Positions 9,937 through 19,600 of a stretch of DNA of 64,000 bases are shown piece by piece. Source of the DNA: an uncultured Carboxylicivirga sp. Lineage in GTDB: Bacteria > Bacteroidota > Bacteroidia > Bacteroidales > Marinilabiliaceae. Every line of letters begins with the position of its first letter. Within the stretch, counting starts at the first letter, position 1. The notes beneath the pieces are model-generated. The model made no database searches and was not told the DNA's origin. It saw only the letters and a list, made by a program, of their open reading frames with translations. The stretch is from NCBI GenBank assembly GCA_947503525.1, contig CANNEA010000007.1, positions 186,001-250,000 on the forward strand, read 5' to 3'. A program made the position numbers and the translations under genes.

Positions 9937-10869
9937 TTAAATATTCTTGCTCCGATACTTTTTCATTAACTCTTCGATGCGATTTTTCAGAGGAGGAAAT
10001 TTTCTTACGTATTTTTCAATGATAAACGATTTATGTTTATTTCTAAGGGTTAATAAATCCTTATATGCAATATCTGCCTTTTCTCTGTCGTAGGTACATT
10101 CCATGGCATGTGCTTTTAACCATTTAGGATCTCCTGTCAACAGACTTCTGAGTGAAACCCATGAATGAAAATATCCATCTTCTTTGGGTGCTGTTTTAAG
10201 GGGAGCTTCTTCAACTTCAGGAAATCCAAAGGATGGTTCCCAAGCTAACAGATTAAGATGTTGATTAATCTCCTCCAGAAATGTTCTAGGTACACTAACA
10301 GATGTAAAATATTCCGGAAAAATGATGGTTGACAAGGTGTCCTCCTGATACAACCACATATTGCCATACAAGACCTCTTTTAAATCTTTAAGAAAGAAAA
10401 TATAAACCTGTTCTTCCATGGAAGAAATATTATCATCGAGAAAAGCCTGAGTCTTCAGATTCACCTCATCATAAAGTCGTTTTCTTTCATCTTCTAATTT
10501 ATTAACCTCGGAAGCAACTTTTTCTTTTTTGGTTTCCAACAATATTTTCTGATTATCAAAAAAACCGGTGTAAAATCCTAAAAACAATCCAATTAAGGCT
10601 ATCAAGGATGAAAATATAGCTAGTATAATTGCCGGATTTTGCCAAACAGGTTTATTCATTGCCTTTATCTCTAATTCTAGTTTTTTGATTTCCAGAATGT
10701 CTTTAGCATCCAAGTCAAGCTCTTCTGAATTGCTTGTTTCATTTTGAATACTCTGTCCTACATTCGTTGAATTCAGTTTTTGTGGAAAGGATAAAAAAGC
10801 AATGACAATCAAGCAAAGTGAGAGCAGCTTTAAAAAGCATTTTTCATTACGATTCATCGTTAAATTCAT
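9937..10869 (-). CDS. Two-span membrane protein with coiled coil, unrecognised
   Basis: 310 residues. The first hydrophobic segment (about 12-27) may be a signal anchor. An acidic linker follows, then a second membrane helix (about 80-104, IILAIFSSLIALIGLFLGFY), then a Lys/Glu-rich heptad-like stretch (about 108-145) that should form a coiled coil. The remaining 160 residues look globular and cytoplasmic. I do not recognise the family. It starts 34 nt after the stop of the alpha/beta hydrolase gene, so the two are almost certainly co-transcribed. The ATG at 10869 has AGAAGAAGA at good spacing; an alternative ATG at 10857 would remove four residues. Its membrane topology suits a scaffold or partner for the giant sensor protein encoded upstream, but that is inference. 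Confidence 0.65.
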   Translation of the reverse strand: MNLTMNRNEKCFLKLLSLCLIVIAFLSFPQKLNSTNVGQSIQNETSNSEELDLDAKDILEIKKLELEIKAMNKPVWQNPAIILAIFSSLIALIGLFLGFYTGFFDNQKILLETKKEKVASEVNKLEDERKRLYDEVNLKTQAFLDDNISSMEEQVYIFFLKDLKEVLYGNMWLYQEDTLSTIIFPEYFTSVSVPRTFLEEINQHLNLLAWEPSFGFPEVEEAPLKTAPKEDGYFHSWVSLRSLLTGDPKWLKAHAMECTYDREKADIAYKDLLTLRNKHKSFIIEKYVRKFPPLKNRIEELMKKYRSKNI

Positions 10870-10903
10870 ACTTCATATCTTCTTCTGAAAACAATAGAGA
10901 TAG

Positions 10904-11836
10904 TTACGTTGAAATAAACTTACTAATCTCCTTAGCTAGCTCGGGTGCACGCAAATAGCCATAGGATTTATGATGATTGGCTTTGCCATCGCTACCTGCA
11001 TAATCGTTAAGAATTAAATCATCCACCACATGCACGCCCTTCGCGTTGGACCCAAAATCATCGCTTAAACGATTATCAACGGCAACCAAATCCTTTTTAT
11101 CCGCAAAATTGATCCACTTCGTATTGACGATAGCTGGCGTTCGTAACCAATCTTGCTTAGCTCGGTCTTTATTCTTTTGAACTATTTGACGGGTTACATA
11201 AGGAAAACCAAGCGGAGAACCAATGGTTAAAAGTGTATGAATCTGAATTGAATTATCATCTTTGCGACCCAAGTCCCTGAGTAAATCGTAGGCAATGATT
11301 GAACCCATCGAATGCGCAATAAGCATTATCTCATCATTTTGGTGATCCTTAAGACATTTCAACAGTATTTTCTTCAAGACAATAGCTGCCATCTCTGCTT
11401 CACTCGTTTCATCTAACTTTAATTTTTGTTTAGGATCATAATAAAAATAAAGATCTTTAAGTAGCTTTTTAGTAACGATTCGACCTAGCGCATCAAATCC
11501 GGAATTCTCTCTTAAGCTATCCAAGGAGTCGCCAATTATATCAAGACCTTTGGCTTTTATTCTGTCCCATCGGCTTTCTTTATATTCTTGTAGAACCCCT
11601 TCCTTGGCTTTAATGTATGGTTCATTATTAAATAAGTGATCAAAGGAAAAATCTTTATTTGTATGTTTCGGATGGCGATATAAACGATTTGCCCAATACA
11701 CCATTTTAAATTCGAAATTCTCATTACTCCCAATATTAGCCAAACCTTCTTTAATGGAAGTATTCCACCAATCATACAGTATACTTTCTTCAGGCTTATT
11801 AGCCAATCCGTGAATTCCTATTATAACTTTTCCCAT
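10904..11836 (-). CDS. Alpha/beta-hydrolase (lipase/esterase-like), cytoplasmic
   Basis: 310 residues with no signal peptide. It begins MGKVIIGIHGLANKP, the first strand and oxyanion 'HG' of the alpha/beta-hydrolase fold. The nucleophile elbow is IAHSMGS with Ser176, a perfect GxSxG-type motif (Ala in the first position). Candidate acid and base are Asp in KKDLVAVD and His in the C-terminal NHHKSYGYL, so the triad looks complete. A long charged insertion separates the first strand from the elbow. The fold is related to PGAP1- and DUF676-like lipases; the substrate is not predictable. GTG at 11839 is possible, but I chose the adjacent ATG at 11836. The gene sits between the giant sensor gene and the coiled-coil membrane gene. 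Confidence 0.85.
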   Translation of the reverse strand: MGKVIIGIHGLANKPEESILYDWWNTSIKEGLANIGSNENFEFKMVYWANRLYRHPKHTNKDFSFDHLFNNEPYIKAKEGVLQEYKESRWDRIKAKGLDIIGDSLDSLRENSGFDALGRIVTKKLLKDLYFYYDPKQKLKLDETSEAEMAAIVLKKILLKCLKDHQNDEIMLIAHSMGSIIAYDLLRDLGRKDDNSIQIHTLLTIGSPLGFPYVTRQIVQKNKDRAKQDWLRTPAIVNTKWINFADKKDLVAVDNRLSDDFGSNAKGVHVVDDLILNDYAGSDGKANHHKSYGYLRAPELAKEISKFIST

Positions 11837-11894
11837 CACTTATCTATTTAATTCTGTTTATGCTGAAATACAAGTAACGAGCTATTGTAATATT

Positions 11895-11916
11895 TGTCTT
11901 GTAAAAATCTGCCAAA
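11895..11916 (-). promoter_or_regulatory. 22-bp upstream element, copy 2 (before hydrolase gene)
   Basis: On the minus strand this reads TTTGGCAGATTTTTACAAGA followed by CA. The identical 22 bp occur at 16363-16384. This copy ends 59 nt before the hydrolase ATG, and the other ends 58 nt before the ATG I assign to the giant sensor gene. Flanking sequence is not conserved between the two, so the match looks like a constrained site (promoter or operator) rather than a recent duplication. No good TAnnTTTG -7 box follows at standard spacing. Confidence 0.55.
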
Positions 11917-11970
11917 AAGTAAACTCCATAAGTAATGAGAATCTCTTTATACTTCTATTAAAATTGGATA

Positions 11971-14900
11971 TTACTCGCTACTTCCTATTCCAGTTTTTAT
12001 TGGAAAATTGAAGAAGCGAATAGCAAACGTAAGTATAGCACCAACAGATATAAGAATAGATTGCATATTCGTTAAGAACTCTTGTTGAGTAATTAATAAG
12101 AATACGACGATAGCTACACCTAATAATTTAAGTGGCAAACTGTACTGGCTCCATCCTGCCTTGCTATTCGATCTTAATTCAGCATTAATTTCATCCACCT
12201 CATCTCCTTGGCGATTAACAAACAAGGTAAAGCTAAGATTAAAGAGCTTAAGGTATTGTCCATTTTTAATAAGTCCTTTATTAATTAGAATATTAACCAC
12301 CCCATTTTTATGAAGATTTATTACATAGTCCTCTGCAATATCAAATAATATTGATTTCTCCTCATGACTGCAACTATCCCATATCTTTTGATAGTAGGTA
12401 CGATTAATCAGGTAGGCCTGATAAACGTTATCTTCATTTATAAAAGGATAATCTTCATTTTCCGATAAGGTTTCCTGACGCTCGAATAATTTGTATTTAT
12501 CCTGAAGAAATGCATTTTCACCTAACTCCTTCTTTAACCAAATTAATTTCTTATTATTTGTAGAGTATGTCACATTAGTCTTTAGTGGCTGTTCTAATAT
12601 GGGCACGTAACTCATTGAAAAATAAGCCAAACTATTAATAAAGCGCTGCAATGTTGTATCCAGAAGCATTTGTTTCTTTATTGTCTTTTTATTGTCCTTG
12701 CGTAAACTTGAAATCAAGGACTCACGAAAATGTTGAATTAACACTCTGGGAACTCTGAAACAAACTATGTTAATACTGTAATCTCTTTGATTGGTTAAAA
12801 GGTTTTCTATATGACTAACAAATCGATTTAACTGATTTACTCCCTTGAAACTCATATGATCCATAAACAGATACAAATGTGCATCCTGACTCTTCAGATC
12901 TAGAAAGTTTTCCAGATCAGATGGTATATGCAGACGGTATAACTTTGATCCATTCTGCTGCAAACAATTTTCATAGAATACCCTATCAGGCATGCTCACC
13001 ACATATCGTCTTTCTCCACTCTGTGGATGATGTAAGATGTGTTTACTTTGATCAGAAGTAAATAATTGACGATCGTATTTAAACTGAGGAAACAGATATA
13101 GAGCAATTTTAGGGAAATAGATGCTAAATAATATCAAGAGAGCAAAAAACCCATATACTATCCCCAGATAGCGTTTCCATATATAGGTTATCCTAGGTCG
13201 ATCCATACTGATAATAAATGCATTTCTATTATGGGGCAGACCTCCATCTTTCACTCCCAATAAAAGCTTTTCCCCATTAATATGATAGGTATATGACCTT
13301 TTCTTATCATCCGAATCGATAAAGCCAGGTTTAACCCGATTACCTCTATCTTCGATTAGATTGTTTAAAAAGAACATATTAGCTCTTGCCTGTCCAAAAA
13401 AATCAATGTAATTATTTGTACTGCTAAGTGTTTTATCTGTCAACCAACATGAATCTTTATCTGACAATGAAGACGTCTCACAGAATTTCATGCTATGAAA
13501 ACATTCGTAGTAGTTCCCTTCCTTTTCTAAAATGGGTATTATATTGGCTTTATTTTCCTGATCCTTTAGGAAGTCTCTCTTGAGTATAATTTGATCAGCT
13601 ATATATCGTTGCTGGTGCATATAGTGTAGAGTCGATTCTTGTCGAAAAACAACGGTATAAGTAGAAATCAAAGGCAAAAAAACAAATGAAAGTATTAATG
13701 TAAAGGTGTAAACAAAGTATTTAGATTTTAAATTCAATCTCGTATTTGCTTGTTCCCAGTTAATAATAATGCTTTTGCAGAAGCGTTCAACAAGTTTACC
13801 TTTTAGCTTCAAATCTTGCGACTGCATATAAACCAGCAGGTACATCAATCCATTAAACAAGTTTAATAACACCAAGGTCCACCAAAAAGATTCTTCAAAT
13901 TGGATATGTGGAAAGACTAAATCAACACAGAATAACATTACAGCCGGAAGAACAAATAACTCCAAAATGCTGCTAGTTTTATTCTTCTTTTTATCTTTTA
14001 ATAATATTCGAATATTCCACACCAATAAACTTAATCCAACAAATGCCATCAGAACAATCCAATGAATGACTTTTATGGATTGTATAAAACAAAGAGTGGC
14101 TACAATAAAAGAAGTAAATATGGCTATGTTGAGCATTGCTAAACGTAAATATGTAGGAGCATACTCTTCGGATGGAAATAAGTAGAGTAAAAGGTGTGGA
14201 GGATTATTAATATTCTGATTACGAAATCTCCATATTTTATAAACCCAAATTAGAGCTAACCAAAACAACAAGATAACAATAAAGGCACCAATAATGATAT
14301 AACCACTCTGGTTTATCATTTGTGTATAGTTATTGCTATCGCACATGGTCACAATATACAAGCCTAGGTCATTGTCTAAGGGTTCAACACGCATCATAGT
14401 TGGCTTCATCTTATAATCCACCTTTAAGATATCCATTCGATGGCTATGGATTGCCGCTATCAAATCAGGATGATGATCCGTTTCGGTGAATAGATTTTCC
14501 CGAATATTATTTTTTGTGTTTTGATGAAACCAGACTCTTCCGTCCTTATCGACTATACAAAAGGAATAACCGTACGGCAATATAGTATTGCTGATGGAGG
14601 ATAATTCTGATGCAAGACAAACGATAAGACCAGAATCATCAATTTGAGTTGAAATAATGACTTGGGGTTGCGCTGATGTTAAGGAAAAGATAGATTGCAT
14701 ACCAAATTCGAAATCGCCTTTCTTAAAACGTGCAGGTTCGAGAAAATAATCCCGCTTACGAACATCAATTCCAACGGCAGTATCAATGTTTGTGTAGCGA
14801 AAATTATTGTGTAAAATATCGATTATATTACCATAACTCTTTGGGTAAGACCTATCAAGTATATTATGAGAATCTATCATTCTCTTTTCATTCTTCATTA

Positions 14901-16305
14901 ATTCATTAAACTCCTTATCACGTGCAAGAAAGAGGTCTAACCAGAATACCGTATCCTCAGATAAGAGATCTATAGTACTAATAAAATCTTTTAAATACCT
15001 TTCCTGCTTAACAATTTGTTGTTTAACACTATCAACATTAAGGTATTCCGAAAGCGTAGAATCCACTTCATTTAGATGTACAAGCATAGTGCTTACCTCT
15101 GTTACAAAGGATTGTTTGATCGTATCTGTAATCCTATGTAAATGCTCTCCATCCTCTTTTACATGATTTCTCACATAAATTAAGTTGCTTTGATATAGAA
15201 TAAAGTAAGCAATGATGAAAATAACACCAATCGAACTAATCATAAGGGTTATCAAACTCCGAATAGTATACACCTCTCCGGGTGCAACTACAAACAATTT
15301 AATAATTGGAATACTAAACAAAAGCAATAAAACGAAAACAGTTATGGCAGAAATCAAACCCCGATCAAAACCTCTTTTTAACGATGCATATTTAGAAGAG
15401 TCCATTAAAGCAGCCAGATAGCGAATATTAACACCATCAACTTTAACCATAAATAGCTGATAATCTTTGCCTCGAATAGATATCGGTATTTGAATTTCAG
15501 ATGGATTTTCAACACCAAACTCTGAAGAACCTCCATTAAGTGACACTTCTACTTTATCATGACTACTAAACAAATGCATTAAGGTATCTAAGCGAAAAGA
15601 CTGTTTATCTTTGTTCAGATTAAGTTCTAAATTTGTGTAAGGAAACTGATTATAAATAACTTTGCTTGAATCAAAAACAATAAAACCAGAGAAAAGATTT
15701 TTATCAAATAAACCCTTAAACAATTTTTCCTTATGAATAATTACGGTATCCACTTTGTTAGCATAAGTATGCCAGGATTTATGACCTCGCCTTTCAGATT
15801 GCAAGAATCTATATAACAAATAATCAGATTCATCAGATAATAAATCGAGATTACTACTCTTTTCTTGTTGATATTCCAATTCGTACAACTGATCATATAT
15901 TTCATCTGACAATTCAAATAAGATATAGAAAGTGACTTCTAATTCGTTTAATCTTTTGAATACATCAACACTGTCTTTATCATCTACCTCGCCTTCTAAT
16001 AATAAATAATACTCATCCTCTATTATTATTAAAGAATCTTCAATATTCTGAAGCTCTAATTTTAAGTTCTCTCGGTAAGCTGTTTGATCTCTATACTCCT
16101 CATCTCCACGATTTATTTCTGCTATTCTTTCTTCTTTTTCTTTCTCCTTTATATCGCCAGCGTATCGATAAAGAGTTTTAAAAGCTTGATGCTTGACCTT
16201 AGCCTCTTTTACATTTTGGGTATAGATAAAATAAAGCCCCATGGCGAGCATTATGACTAAAGAAAAGGTCATAAGTATTCCAAATCGTTTACCAGGTTTT
16301 TGCAT
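11971..16305 (-). CDS. Giant multi-sensor membrane protein with Cache-like domains, no recognised output domain
   Basis: 1444 residues from the ATG at 16305. Residues about 10-28 form a membrane helix. A first extracytoplasmic region (30-315) starts with a Glu/Lys-rich helical part. Helices follow at about 316-338 and 350-371. A second extracytoplasmic region (375-665) looks like a double Cache sensor, with DVRKRDYF and a 'CIVDKDGRVWFHQN' strand pair. A block of about six helices (668-885) leads to a third extracytoplasmic region (888-1040), another helix (1045-1065), a cytoplasmic part (1070-1390) and two final helices. I see no kinase, cyclase, GGDEF, EAL or phosphatase motif. The cytoplasmic part has a hydrophobic strand ending in Asp (LYLFMDH) and a C-terminal winged-helix-like stretch, reminiscent of a degenerate STAND/AAA module lacking Walker A. 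An ATG at 16416 would add 37 residues but runs through the repeated upstream element. Confidence 0.7.
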   Translation of the reverse strand: MQKPGKRFGILMTFSLVIMLAMGLYFIYTQNVKEAKVKHQAFKTLYRYAGDIKEKEKEERIAEINRGDEEYRDQTAYRENLKLELQNIEDSLIIIEDEYYLLLEGEVDDKDSVDVFKRLNELEVTFYILFELSDEIYDQLYELEYQQEKSSNLDLLSDESDYLLYRFLQSERRGHKSWHTYANKVDTVIIHKEKLFKGLFDKNLFSGFIVFDSSKVIYNQFPYTNLELNLNKDKQSFRLDTLMHLFSSHDKVEVSLNGGSSEFGVENPSEIQIPISIRGKDYQLFMVKVDGVNIRYLAALMDSSKYASLKRGFDRGLISAITVFVLLLLFSIPIIKLFVVAPGEVYTIRSLITLMISSIGVIFIIAYFILYQSNLIYVRNHVKEDGEHLHRITDTIKQSFVTEVSTMLVHLNEVDSTLSEYLNVDSVKQQIVKQERYLKDFISTIDLLSEDTVFWLDLFLARDKEFNELMKNEKRMIDSHNILDRSYPKSYGNIIDILHNNFRYTNIDTAVGIDVRKRDYFLEPARFKKGDFEFGMQSIFSLTSAQPQVIISTQIDDSGLIVCLASELSSISNTILPYGYSFCIVDKDGRVWFHQNTKNNIRENLFTETDHHPDLIAAIHSHRMDILKVDYKMKPTMMRVEPLDNDLGLYIVTMCDSNNYTQMINQSGYIIIGAFIVILLFWLALIWVYKIWRFRNQNINNPPHLLLYLFPSEEYAPTYLRLAMLNIAIFTSFIVATLCFIQSIKVIHWIVLMAFVGLSLLVWNIRILLKDKKKNKTSSILELFVLPAVMLFCVDLVFPHIQFEESFWWTLVLLNLFNGLMYLLVYMQSQDLKLKGKLVERFCKSIIINWEQANTRLNLKSKYFVYTFTLILSFVFLPLISTYTVVFRQESTLHYMHQQRYIADQIILKRDFLKDQENKANIIPILEKEGNYYECFHSMKFCETSSLSDKDSCWLTDKTLSSTNNYIDFFGQARANMFFLNNLIEDRGNRVKPGFIDSDDKKRSYTYHINGEKLLLGVKDGGLPHNRNAFIISMDRPRITYIWKRYLGIVYGFFALLILFSIYFPKIALYLFPQFKYDRQLFTSDQSKHILHHPQSGERRYVVSMPDRVFYENCLQQNGSKLYRLHIPSDLENFLDLKSQDAHLYLFMDHMSFKGVNQLNRFVSHIENLLTNQRDYSINIVCFRVPRVLIQHFRESLISSLRKDNKKTIKKQMLLDTTLQRFINSLAYFSMSYVPILEQPLKTNVTYSTNNKKLIWLKKELGENAFLQDKYKLFERQETLSENEDYPFINEDNVYQAYLINRTYYQKIWDSCSHEEKSILFDIAEDYVINLHKNGVVNILINKGLIKNGQYLKLFNLSFTLFVNRQGDEVDEINAELRSNSKAGWSQYSLPLKLLGVAIVVFLLITQQEFLTNMQSILISVGAILTFAIRFFNFPIKTGIGSSE

Positions 16306-16661
16306 TATATAAGCTTTTAATAAATGAGAGAATAAACTCAATATGAGAAAAGACAGAACGAATGTCTTGTAAAAATCTGCCAAATTAATGAAGTTAAGGT
16401 CCCAAAAAGTGCGCATGTGCCCTCAAAACAAACCGACATCCAATGGCGCTCGCTTCACCAACATATTCAATAAACAAAAAAGATAAATGGAATTAACTTC
16501 AGCACTGAATTCCTAAGCATTCATATTTAAGAAGTTTGACCTTTCAATTTCCACAATTAAAATTGATGAGCTCTTGACATTCTCAAAGGAATTATAAACC
16601 TTTATTTAGAATTGCATTGATCCCAGAAGATAACACATCATTTACCATTAAATCTAAACCA
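16306..16661. other. Divergent intergenic region
   Basis: This region separates the minus-strand sensor gene from the plus-strand Tricorn-like gene. It holds the first copy of the 22-bp element (16363-16384). On the plus strand there is a TTGACA at about 16573-16578 and an AT-rich TATAAACC about 13 nt later, but these do not fit the Bacteroidota TTG/TAnnTTTG spacing well, so I call no promoter for the protease gene. The reading frame of the sensor gene stays open through 16416, so a longer N-terminus cannot be fully excluded. I see no other structure. Confidence 0.5.
16363..16384 (-). promoter_or_regulatory. 22-bp upstream element, copy 1 (before giant sensor gene)
   Basis: Exact copy of the element at 11895-11916, in the same orientation relative to the gene that follows. 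It ends 58 nt before the ATG at 16305. Matching distance to two unrelated coding sequences is the main argument for a regulatory role and also for choosing 16305 rather than 16416 as the start of the giant protein. Its TTTG end could act as a -33 box, but a matching -7 box is not evident. Confidence 0.55.
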
Positions 16662-19600
16662 ATGAGAAACACCTTTTCATTAGCTTTAATTGCTATTACA
16701 TTTTTTATTCAGAGTATTTCTGCTCAGAACACTCAAGACACCAGGCTATTGCACTCACCAGCAATTAGTGAACAGCACATTGCGTTCGTTTATGCTGAAG
16801 ATTTGTGGATAGCCAATCTTGATGGATCAAACCCCAAGCGATTAACCATAGACGAAGGAATAGAAAGTAATCCTGTTTTCTCTCCTGATGGAACACACCT
16901 TGCATTTAGCGCTCAATACGATGGCAACACCGATGTTTTTGTCATCCCTGCAAGTGGAGGTATTCCCAAAAGACTGACCTGGCATCCTTCATTCGATTGG
17001 GTTACAGGTTTTAGTCCTGATGGCACAGAAGTGCTTTTTATTTCGCAGCGAACAAATTACACCAATCGCTATGCTAAACTTTATACAATTAACATTGAAG
17101 GTGGACAAGCGAAAGAGTTGCCGATACCCAATGCATTTAGAGCCTCCTTTTCATCAGATGGCCAATACATTGCCTATGTGCCGATATATGAGGTTTTTAA
17201 TCAGTGGAAAAATTACCGGGGTGGCACCCAGGGACGAATATGGATTTACAATGTTTCAAATCATGAAGTTGAAGAAATTCCCCGACCTCAATCCGGAGCC
17301 AATGATGCACAGCCTCAATGGTTAGGGAATAAGGTGTTTTTCAGAAGTGATAGAAATGGTGAATTCAACCTCTATTCCTACGACATGGATAGTAAATCAG
17401 TCACTCAACATACGCAATTTGAGGATTTCCCTGTGCTTAGTCTGAATGCCAATGGAGAGCAATTAATTTATGAACAAGCTGGTTACATCCATAACTTTGA
17501 TGTAAATACAAATAACAGCACAAAAATTACGGTAGGGATAGCCACTGATTTACTAGAATTACGTGAACGTTTTGTTTCAGGTCAGCAATATATCCGTAAT
17601 GGAGCATTATCTCCAACAGGAGCGCGGGTAGTATTGGATTTTAGAGGAGAAATAGTAACGGTACCTGCAAAAAAAGGAGATGTAAACTACATCAGTCAAA
17701 CACCCGGGGTCCATGAAAAATATCCTTCATGGTCGCCAGATGCCAAATACATCGCTTACTTCTCAGATGCCAGCGGAGAATATGCCATTCATTTAAGCTC
17801 GATGCAAAATGATGAGGTCAAAACCATACCTTTAAACGGTACGGGTTTTTATGCCAATTTACACTGGTCGCCCGACAGTAAAAAACTGTGTTATGTTGAT
17901 AATGGCCGCAACCTTTATATATGCGATATTGAAAGTGGAATAAGTACTAAAATTGCCGAGGATAAGCTATACATTCCTGGTTCATTCCGTGAATTATTCG
18001 GCTCATGGTCGCATGATTCGAAATGGATAAGTTATACTATTATAACGGAAACCAATTTTGAACAAGCTTTTGTTTATTCAGTTGGCCAGAACCTTAGCTT
18101 TGAATTATCCGATGGTCTTTCCAGTGTTGCTGAGCCTTGCTTCGATCCGAGTGGAAAGTACATTTATATGTTAGCTTCCACCGATGCCGGACCTGTTTTA
18201 AATTGGTTCGACCAATCCAATCAGGATATGGACATGAGCAGTTCCATTTATCTGGTAACTCTCCAAAAAAACTTAGTTTCTCCTCTAGCAAAAGAAAATG
18301 ATACGGAAGAAATAAAAGAGGACAAATCAGAAGAAGAAGACAAGAAGAAAGGAGATTCGGACGAAGAGGTTGAAAAAGATTTAAAAATAGACTGGGATGG
18401 AATACAAAACCGAATCATCGATTTACCTATCAAAGCAGGCTCCTATTATAATCTACGCTGTGCTGAGGAAGGAAAAATTTACTACATCGCCTATAACTCA
18501 AATGGCAATTATGGTGATCCTAGCCCTGTAAAACTGTATGATTTAAAGAAACGAGAAGAAAAAGAAATTTACCAGGCCAATGGTTTCGACATCTCAGCTG
18601 ATGGTAAAAAAATGCTATTTGTCAAAGGTGGTTCATGGCAAATAGCAGATACCGGAAAGAAGCCCGATAACGGTAAGCTTAAAATGAATGAAATAAAGGT
18701 AAAAATAAATCCGGCCAAAGAATGGGTAAATATTTTCAATGAGGCCTGGCGTGTTAATCGCGATTATTTTTACGATCCCGGAATGCATGGCTTAGATTGG
18801 GATGCTACTAAGAGTAAATATGAAGTATTCTTGCCCGATGTTGTGTGTCGTGGTGATTTGTATAATATGATGGAGTGGATGTTTAGTGAATTGGGTGTAG
18901 GGCATCATCGTTTTCAAGGCCGTGGAGATCGAATGAATAATCCGGCTCGTGTTAATGTTGGCTTATTAGGTGCCAATTATAAAGTTTCTAATAATCGTTA
19001 TCAGTTTACTAAAATATTTGGTGGATTAAACTGGACACCTGAATTGAGATCTCCTTTAACCGAACCTGGTGTAAACGTTAACGTAGGAGATTACCTTCTG
19101 GCGGTTGACGGGACAAACGTAAATGCGGATGAGAATCTATATAGCTTTTTTGAAAATAAAGCCGGCCAAATCGTGCAATTAAAAGTTGGACCAAATGCAG
19201 ATGGATCTAACTCCAGAACAGTTAAAGTGGTACCATTAAATAACGAGCGTGCGTTAAGAAATAGGGATTGGGTTGAAGGTAATATGAAAAAAGTACATGA
19301 TGCTACCGATGGCCAGGTGGCTTATGTTTATGTACCAAACACCGCAGGATTAGGGCATCAATATTTTAAACGCTATTTCTTCCCGCAAGCCAACAAAAAG
19401 GCCATCATCATTGATGAACGACATAACGGAGGTGGTCAGTTAGCCGATTACTATATTGACATTCTTCGCAAGCCATATCAAGCTCACTGGAATTTCCGAT
19501 ACGGTCAGGATTTAAAAGCGCCTAGCGCATCCATACAAGGTCCGAAAGTAATGTTGATTGATGAAACTGCCGGTTCAGGTGGGGACTACTTGCCATGGAT

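Noticed and set aside
16306-16416. N-terminal extension of the giant sensor protein to the ATG at 16416
   Set aside because: The extension runs through the 22-bp repeated element. Using 16305 gives equal element-to-start spacing for two genes and a normal membrane-anchor start. It is not fully excluded.
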